NCBI GenBank assembly: GCA_003996215.1
Contig: QJPP01001596.1
Span: 1 to 64,000, forward strand
Reading direction: 5' to 3'
DNA: 64,000 nt
Source of the DNA: Jaltomata sinuosa
Lineage: Eukaryota; Streptophyta; Magnoliopsida; Solanales; Solanaceae
Positions 57,882 to 64,000 of the stretch are shown here, one piece after another. Numbering within the stretch: the stretch's first letter is position 1; each line of letters opens with the position of its first letter. Below the pieces are notes generated by a model. That model worked only from the letters and a program-made list of their open reading frames with translations, was not told the origin of the DNA and searched no databases. The translations under genes and the position numbers were made by a program.

Positions 57882-58166
57882 ATGCCAGGTGGCAAAGGTG
57901 GCGGTGGTAAGGGTGGCGGTGGAGGGGGCGGCGGTAAGGGTGGTGGAGGTGGTGGAGCAGGCAAAGGTGGAGCTGGAGGTGGAAGTGCTGGCGGTAAAAG
58001 TGGCGGCAGTGGTGGCGGCTCCGCCAAGGGGAGTGGCGGTGGTGGTGGTGGTGGTGGGTCGATGAAGGCGCCCGGCGGTGGAGGAGCATATATATCAAGG
58101 GGAGGCTTTGAGAGTAACCCACATGGTTACTTTTCTGGTCTCCACTCTGGACAAACGAAAAAATGA
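57882..58166 (+). CDS. Small glycine-rich protein (94 aa)
   Basis: From the first ATG (MPGGKGGGGKGG). Residues 1-65 are almost only Gly with Lys, Ala and Ser (GGKGGGG, GGSAGGKSGG). The last 30 residues are different and look functional: YISRGGFESNPHGYFSGLHS then GQTKK. That tail, especially SNPHGYFSGLH, recurs in small plant glycine-rich proteins as far as I recall. There is no signal peptide at this ATG, so a cell-wall location is not supported; an upstream in-frame start would need a non-ATG codon. A TATA box about 80 bases upstream supports a real transcript. Function unknown. Confidence 0.7.
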   Translation: MPGGKGGGGKGGGGGGGGKGGGGGGAGKGGAGGGSAGGKSGGSGGGSAKGSGGGGGGGGSMKAPGGGGAYISRGGFESNPHGYFSGLHSGQTKK

Positions 58167-58689
58167 TCATGATTTAAAATAAATAAGTATATTATGTTGG
58201 TTTGATAACTTTTTGCGTGTAATAGGTTTCTGTGGTCTGATTCTTTTTTGGACCTAGAGCATAGTAAAAGCTTAATGTATCATGTCGTCTTTATTAGTGC
58301 TTTATATTATATATATATGTATGGAATGTTTTGGAGCATGTAAAAAGGTTCTACAAAGCATATATGCAAAGTACTAATGGAGTAACTTATGTACTTACTC
58401 CTATGGTCAATTCTCCTATTATCCTTTCGATTATTATCATCAAGTTTAGAGCGATATATGCTATCTTATAAAGTTTTTTGCTTTATTCGCTTATCTCGAT
58501 ATGAAATTTGCCTAAGATATGCATAATAGGGATTTGTAGCATCATTTATATTCCCCTACCCCTTAAATCACCCGTTACAACATAGTAACTTCAAATACAG
58601 AAAATCCAACAATCATTGTCAAAATTACAGCGGATTAGTAATAGTATTTAGTAATCACTTGGTCGAAATTACAGTCTATTAGTAATATA

Positions 58690-58958
58690 CTCTCCCCGTT
58701 CCTTTTTAGTTGTCATAGTTTTCTTTTTTTGAGAGTCAAACAATATGAAGTTTGATCAATATTTTAATAAATATTTTTTCATCATATTAATATGAGAAAA
58801 AATGCAACTTATAGTATTTTTCGTATAATTTTTGTATGTATTTTAATTTTAATTTTAATTTTAAAAAATTAAATTAATTAATCTAATTAAACTTTAAAAT
58901 TAGTTAAATTAACTCTCTAAAATCGCAACATGATAATTAAAAAGGAACGGAGGGAGAG
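58690..58958. mobile_element. Stowaway MITE (269 bp), TA duplication
   Basis: Ends CTCTCCCCGTTCCTTTTTAG and AAAAAGGAACGGAGGGAGAG are inverted repeats with one or two mismatches, flanked by TA. It lies between the glycine-rich protein gene and the WAT1-like gene. Confidence 0.88.
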
Positions 58959-59357
58959 TAGTTTCTATGCTTCAAGGACCAAAGTGTTCTACTATCTTTT
59001 GCTTCTTACTTTAATTGTTATATGTATACGAGAACTCTCGTAATAATTTTATTGGCAACTAAGGGGTAAAGCGCTTTCTATTAAAAAAATTTAGTTATTA
59101 CGAGAGCTTGAATTCGAGATTTTTACTTAAAAAGTGATAGGAATTTCGATCATTACACCATAAGTACTACTTGATGGTAAAACCTTTCTGGTGTAGAGAA
59201 GTTACAACTCACAAAAATTCAATTATTTCATTTACTAGAGATTAATTTCATAAACAATCAAAACATATTAACTTTTACAATTTGCACTATAACATTGATT
59301 GATTGTCTATCAATTACAATTTTTTTACTGCATCATATTGGAATTCCATAATTACCC

Positions 59358-62300
59358 TTAAATATGAGGTGGACTGGCAGTAATTGGTAGAGCAATTTGT
59401 CCATTAATCTTCTGTGTTGGTGGAGGATTCTTGTAAATTTCTGCTTCTTTGCTTTTACCCCATAGAAGAATATACAAGCCAATAACAACCAAAATTGATC
59501 CCAAAATACTGTTTTACAAAAAACAAAACAAAAGAGAGTTTAGTAAAAAGAGTAATCAAAACTTTTTAGTTATTTCAGTTTACGTGACACATTCTTTTTT
59601 AGGTTCATTCCAAAAAGAATGGGTACTCTTTTAAACTTGGAAAACAATTAATTTTGCATTAAAGAAGTATTATTTAACGTTACAAGTTTCAAAAAATTTA
59701 TAGCTACATAAATGTTATATATGACATGTTCAGGGGCCGAGCTAGAATGTATGAAGCGGGTTCAATAGAACCTAATAGTTTTAGTACGCAAATCATATAT
59801 CTGTCTTAAGAACCTAAAAATTTATTTAATATGTACAAAGCATCAATTTAGAACCATTAACTCAAACCGACTAAAATTCTGAATTTATAAGCTTCAAATC
59901 CTGGCTCCACCTCTAAACATATTTTAAACCATAAATTTCAAAAGTCTTCGCTTCTTTCTTAAATTCCTTACTGATTCAAACTATGTCACATAAATTATAC
60001 GGAGGGCGTACATTTTACCAAATTATAGTCCTATTATGTTCATCTCTAATATTTTACTTCAACAAAAAAAAAAAAAAATTTAAACAAAAGAGAATATATA
60101 TAAGAACTAACCTTCCCAAGTGAATTTGGGTGTGAAGTATGGAGATGTCAATAACAGCAGCAAAAATCTGAGTTAGGGGATTAAATGCTGATGTGAAAAC
60201 TGCACCTTTTTGCTTTACACACCATGACATTCCAACATAGCATAAACCTGACCCCACCATACCCTGCATTCGATAGTTACGTGTATGGATAGAAGTGTTA
60301 AAATTAATATAATATTTTCTACGTCTCAAGCGATGTGACACCTTTCAGATTTTCGAGATTTAAACAAGTTTGTTTTTTACCGTAATTTTTTGAGATAATG
60401 CATAAGTACTCCTCTAAATTATACCCCAGTTGATATGACAAACATAAACTTTACGGGAGTCCTGTTACCCCTTTAAACTCATTTTTTCTGTATTTTTGTG
60501 CTCCTTTTTGCTGACGTGGCTGTCAAGTAGCAGAATATTTTTGTGCTCTTTTTGTGCCGAGTTGACAGCCATGTCAGCACAAAAGGAGCACAAAAATACT
60601 GAAAAAAATGAGTTTAGTGGGGTTAATAGGATACATATAAAGTTTAGGTGTGTCATAGCAACTTCGGATATAGTTTAGGAAGGTATTTGTGCCTTATATC
60701 TAATTTTTTATATATATCTTTTAAATATTTTGAATTGTCAATTATAGTATCTTTTACGTAGTTTTTCAAATATATAAATTTTATTTCAAAAAACTTGAAG
60801 AATTCATGCCAAAACTTAAATTATTGAACTCTCAAGAAGTGAAAAGTGTCACATAAATTGAAATAGGGGAGTAATAAACAGTCTATTTGTTTGGTGAAAA
60901 AGTATTATAATCATCTTTTCTGATAAAATGACTTAAATACCCTTAAATATCTTTATTTGGAAAACGATGACCGAGAAAACAAAAAGAAAACAGAAAAGTA
61001 ATAAAGCAATTTGTTTTATGGAGAGTATGTTAGGAATTACAAAGATAAATATTAGGGATAAAAATGTAAAGGTATTGGTCAAATCCGCATTTAATTATAA
61101 ACTGAAAAGTCATAATTACGTTGAGGGTAATCAATTTATTATACCTTTTGTATTTATCAAACGCGTATATAAGACAAAAATTGTTATGAGAGAAGTTACA
61201 CTACCAAAAATCGCTAATTTTCTCGTCGGTTAAGCCTTCGAGAACACTACCAACGAGCCAAATTCCGACAGATTCCATCAAAAGTTGTCGTCGAAAATTA
61301 GCGATTTTTCTAATAGTGTTATACTCCCTTTGTCATATGACTCACTTTTCTCTTTAGTCAGTTCCAAAAAAAATGACATATTTCTATATTTAGTAACATA
61401 ATGAAGTGATTTATAGCCACACAAATATCTATAACTTATTTTAGACCACAAATTTCAAAAATCTTTCTTTCTTTCTTAAACCTCGTGCCAAGTCAAACTA
61501 ACTCACATAAATTGAGACGGAGGGATTAGTATATTCAAAGGAAGGGAAATTAAGGATATTAATTACTTACACCAACTATGACAGTTATGATCTCTAAACC
61601 TCCTTTGAGTATCCATTTTGATACATTTCTGCTAATAATAAAGCTCAATATTGCTGATTGAATTGCTCCAAAAAATGACATAAATGCAGTGCTTGAATAT
61701 TGATAAGGATAATCTTTGCTAATTCTAGCTTGTAATAAGAACCATGCAGACAACACAAAGCTACCTGCAATAATAACTATGCCTCAGTCCCAAATAAGCT
61801 AGAAGTAGCTATATAAATGCTCGTTTCTTCATTTAAGCTCATATTATATCATCGGTAGGGGTGTTCAGGGTTTGGGTAAAAACTGATTCAAACCGAAAAC
61901 TTCAACCGAATCGATTAAATAAATCGATTTTTATTTGGTTTGGTTTGGTTAGGTTTTACATTTTTAAAAATCGATAATATTTGATTTGGTTTTAATTTTA
62001 CTCAGAAAAACTGAAACGATAAATTATGTTACAATTTTTTTATAATTATATATACATGATTTATTATTTTTTATGAATAATTTTAATTATCTTATATATG
62101 TTTTCATCAAAATTTATTTATAATTTAAATATCTTGTATTAGAGTACGCCATTTTATTGTTTTATGTGGTAATCTCACAATGCATTTTTTTTTCTTTTTG
62201 AAAGAATTGTTGTCTTTTTTCCCATTTGAATGAATCATTTCTTTTATTTTCGTGTATGATTAATAACCGAATAACCGAACCAAACCGAACCGAAACCGAT

Positions 62301-63643
62301 AACAACCAAACCAGTAAATGTATATCATATTTGATTTGGTTTGGTTTTAAGAATTTAAAAAACCGATTATATTGGTTTGGTTATGAGTTTGACCAATAAC
62401 CGACCCAAACCGACCCGTGAATACCCTTAATCATCAGCATATAAATAAAAATAAAAGTGGAATATAAAGCTTTTATATGTATAGCCGTCCACCCAACTGA
62501 TGAAACTAAAAATAGCCCGCGGATGTATAATATATGTATAATCTATGTGAAGTATGTATATGATTGTGTATAATAAGTATATAATCTATGTATATCGATT
62601 AGAAAAAGTAATCAGTAAATCCGCTCGACTATTCGGGTAAAGATCTTTCTAGTTTAGAAGCAACCTGCAAATAGAGATATTGAACCAAGAAGCCAACTCT
62701 TTTTGCTATGATTTGTTTCAATTGTTGATGATGCTGATGAATTCAATGGAATTCCTTTGTATAATGTGAGGATTAATGCTCCACCAAGACAACATAATGT
62801 GCCTAATATCTTTGCTCTTCCACTCTTGCATTTGATTTTTACACTTTCTTGCCTGAAAAAAAAAATTCTATAGGTTAGTGTTGATGCATAAAGTATATAA
62901 TTTAATGTAACGTAGTTCAGACTCTTCAAAAATGTTATCGAATTCGTATCGAATTTGCTGAATATGAGTGACTTTTGGAGGATCAGACACACATTCAACG
63001 ATACTTTTGAAGAGTCCCGAGCAACATATATAAATTTTATGACATATTTTTCATGCAAAAATAAGTTTAAACCTAACTTCCTAATTTGCTATTACTACAA
63101 CATTGGCATGGGTTCCATTTTGTTGTCTAAAAAGTTATTTTATTCTGCTCGTATGGTATAATTTTTCGATAAAGGAAATTCAGTTGAACCACCTTCTAAG
63201 ACGGATCGTATAGCTCTCCCTTGACCATAGTGTGATCAAAATGTTGTCCCTTTTTTTACTCGTCGACGTAGAAATTATTGTTATTATCATTTTTTATTTT
63301 AGTATATATTTGATTAAATTGTAATATAGTTTCTCAATACTCACTTAAGTAGCAATGCCATAGTGAATGTGAAGACAGGCACCATATTGAGAAAAGCACA
63401 ACTAAATGTTGTTGATGTATTGTAAAGCCCAAGTAGGAAGAAATATTGAGTGAGTGTACCCCTGAAATATTAATTGGAATAAATAAGAGAATTTAATTAA
63501 CATAAAATAATTAAATAAAATTGGAGAAAATTATATTTAGTAAGACAATTTATCATAAAATAATTAAGTAAAAAACTCACCCTAGTAGTGCACTGATAAA
63601 TAGAGAACAAATAATGCGAGCTGTTAATTTTGATGCCACATTT
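59358..63643 (-). CDS. WAT1-related (EamA/MtN21) transporter, 3' six exons
   Basis: Minus-strand exons: 63581-63643, 63345-63461, 62665-62852, 61571-61764, 60112-60263, 59358-59508 (stop). Phases agree at all five junctions, giving about 288 C-terminal residues; the first transmembrane helices lie beyond the right edge. Hydrophobic helices alternate as in drug/metabolite transporter family members: FISALLGGTLTQYFFLLGLY, FLNMVPVFTFTMALLL, ILGTLCCLGGALILTLY, then the second EamA half with AFMSFFGAIQSAILSFI, GMVGSGLCYVGMSW and SILVVIGLYILLWG. The tail is hydrophilic. Founding member WAT1 exports auxin from the vacuole in secondary-wall cells; substrates of most relatives are unknown. Introns hold at least five small transposons. 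Confidence 0.92.
59731..59915. mobile_element. MITE with AGGGGCCGAGCTAG/CTGGCTCCACCTCT ends
   Basis: The ends are imperfect inverted repeats, and the body has GGTTCAATAGAACC and ATTCTGAATTTATAAGC. It is a frequent Solanaceae element type. It lies in the last intron of the WAT1-like gene. Confidence 0.6.
60402..60697. mobile_element. Foldback-type element, ~130-bp inverted arms
   Basis: Left arm ATAAGTACTCCTCTAAATTA...GTATTTTTGTGCTCC pairs along its whole length with the right arm GGAGCACAAAAATACTG...GGTATTTGTGCCTTAT. The loop is about 30 bases around 60535-60550. It lies within a WAT1-like intron. Confidence 0.85.
61199..61318. mobile_element. Tiny CACTA (En/Spm) element, 120 bp
   Basis: Ends CACTACCAAAAATCGCTAAT and ATTAGCGATTTTTCTAATAG-TG are inverted repeats beginning with CACTA. 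They are flanked by TTA copies at 61196-61198 and 61319-61321, the 3-bp duplication expected for this superfamily. Confidence 0.85.
61324..61526. mobile_element. Stowaway-like MITE next to the CACTA element
   Basis: Left CTCCCTTTGTCATATGACTC and right CTCACATAAATTGAGACGG with AGGGA fit Stowaway ends, bordered by TA. It starts two bases after the CACTA element's target-site copy. Confidence 0.65.
61856..62429. mobile_element. hAT-type MITE (574 bp) with 8-bp duplication
   Basis: Ends TAGGGGTGTTCA and TGAATACCCTTA pair at 10 of 12 positions. Flanks ATCATCGG (61848-61855) and ATCATCAG (62430-62437) are an 8-bp target-site duplication with one change. The interior has TTTGGTTTGGTTTGG and its complement CCGAACCAAACCGAAC. 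It lies in an intron of the WAT1-like gene. Confidence 0.85.
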
Positions 63644-63656
63644 CTGCAAGACAAAT

Positions 63657-63782
63657 GAAGAATTTATTCTAGTTGATTTGAGAAAATAAATATTCGAAGA
63701 ATTTATTCTAGTTGATTTGAGAAAATAAATATTCGAAGAATTTATTCTAGTTGATTTGAGAAAATAAATATTCGAAGAATTT
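63657..63782. repeat. 39-bp tandem repeat, 3 full units plus a partial one
   Basis: The unit GAAGAATTTATTCTAGTTGA...AAATAAATATTC starts near 63657, 63696 and 63735, and the copies are identical by eye. It lies just upstream of the 63643 acceptor in the WAT1-like gene. Confidence 0.9.
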
Positions 63783-63803
63783 AACTTATATGCATCGATA
63801 TTA

Positions 63804-63965
63804 CAACAACAACAACAACAACATACCCAGTGTATTCCCACAACGTGGGGTCTGGGGAGGGTAGAGTGTACGCAGTCCGTACCACTACCTCAGAGGTGAG
63901 GTAGAGAGGCTGTTTCCGATAGACCCCCGGCTCAAGACAAAAACAGTCTAAGAATAGGCTAAAAA
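63804..63965 (-). mobile_element. Au SINE, full-length and best preserved copy
   Basis: Contains all family blocks: ACAACAACAACAACAACATAC tail side, GTATTCCCACAACGTGGGG, GGTAGAGTGTACGCAGTCCG, GTAGAGAGGCTGTTTCCGAT and AGACCCCCGGCTCAAG. It is oriented minus, in a WAT1-like intron or upstream region. Confidence 0.9.
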
Positions 63966-64000
63966 GGACGTAACAAAGATACAGGATACAAAACATGATA

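Noticed and set aside
57847..58170. Antisense His/Arg-rich 107 aa frame opposite the glycine-rich protein
   Set aside because: Complement of GGN glycine codons gives His/Arg runs automatically; the TATA box and conserved tail support the plus strand.

Overview
This is a 64 kb piece of a plant nuclear genome, almost certainly from Solanaceae. The evidence is AT-rich intergenic DNA, genes split by GT-AG introns, many copies of Au-type and TS-type SINEs (tRNA-derived, with TTG or A-rich tails), Stowaway/Tourist/hAT MITEs, and a near-intact Tnt1-type Ty1/copia retrotransposon. I cannot fix the genus from sequence alone.

Layout. 1-5096: a young copia element on the minus strand; its left LTR is cut by the window edge and its gag-pol frame is uninterrupted. 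5097-7250: a 331-bp-period duplication, then AT-rich DNA. 7257-8663 (-): an F-box/DUF295 gene. 8.8-11 kb: a Stowaway-like element and a non-autonomous Helitron with internal tandem repeats. 11.4-13.2 kb (-): remains of a multi-exon gene I do not recognise. 13.4-15.4 kb: SINE fragments and an ACC/ATC-rich tract. 15821-19485 (+): nuclear gene for the mitochondrial ATP synthase beta subunit (9 exons, 558 aa by my splicing). 20894-25698 (+): pKIWI502-like plastid FAD/NAD(P)-binding oxidoreductase (5 exons, 301 aa). 26950-27954 (-): a very basic Ser/Arg/Lys/His-rich nuclear-type protein with a long 5'UTR intron. 31063-39903 (+): ALIX/BRO1-domain ESCRT-associated protein (9 exons, 882 aa). 40941-48704 (-): TTC5-like TPR plus OB-fold protein (13 exons, 424 aa), convergent with ALIX. 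49-52 kb: small zinc-finger fragment, SINE and three MITEs. 52622-53092 (+): DUF4228/PADRE protein. 53.1-57.8 kb: gene-poor, with a long hairpin and the second copy of a repeat first seen at 49 kb. 57882-58166 (+): small glycine-rich protein. 59358-63643 (-): 3' six exons of a WAT1-related (EamA/MtN21) transporter whose 5' end lies beyond the window.

The genes do not form a pathway; they are ordinary housekeeping and regulatory plant genes. The oxidoreductase and ALIX genes, separated only by the basic-protein gene, resemble the adjacent pair At1g15140/At1g15130 in Arabidopsis, so this looks like conserved microsynteny.

I found no convincing new biological system. The most unusual structures are a minisatellite that fills intron 1 of the TTC5-like gene and copies its 5' splice site into most units, a MITE insertion whose empty sites are preserved in sister repeats of the same intron, a near-perfect 60-bp-arm hairpin at 54.3 kb, and a dense set of small transposons in the WAT1-like introns. 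All gene models were spliced by eye.
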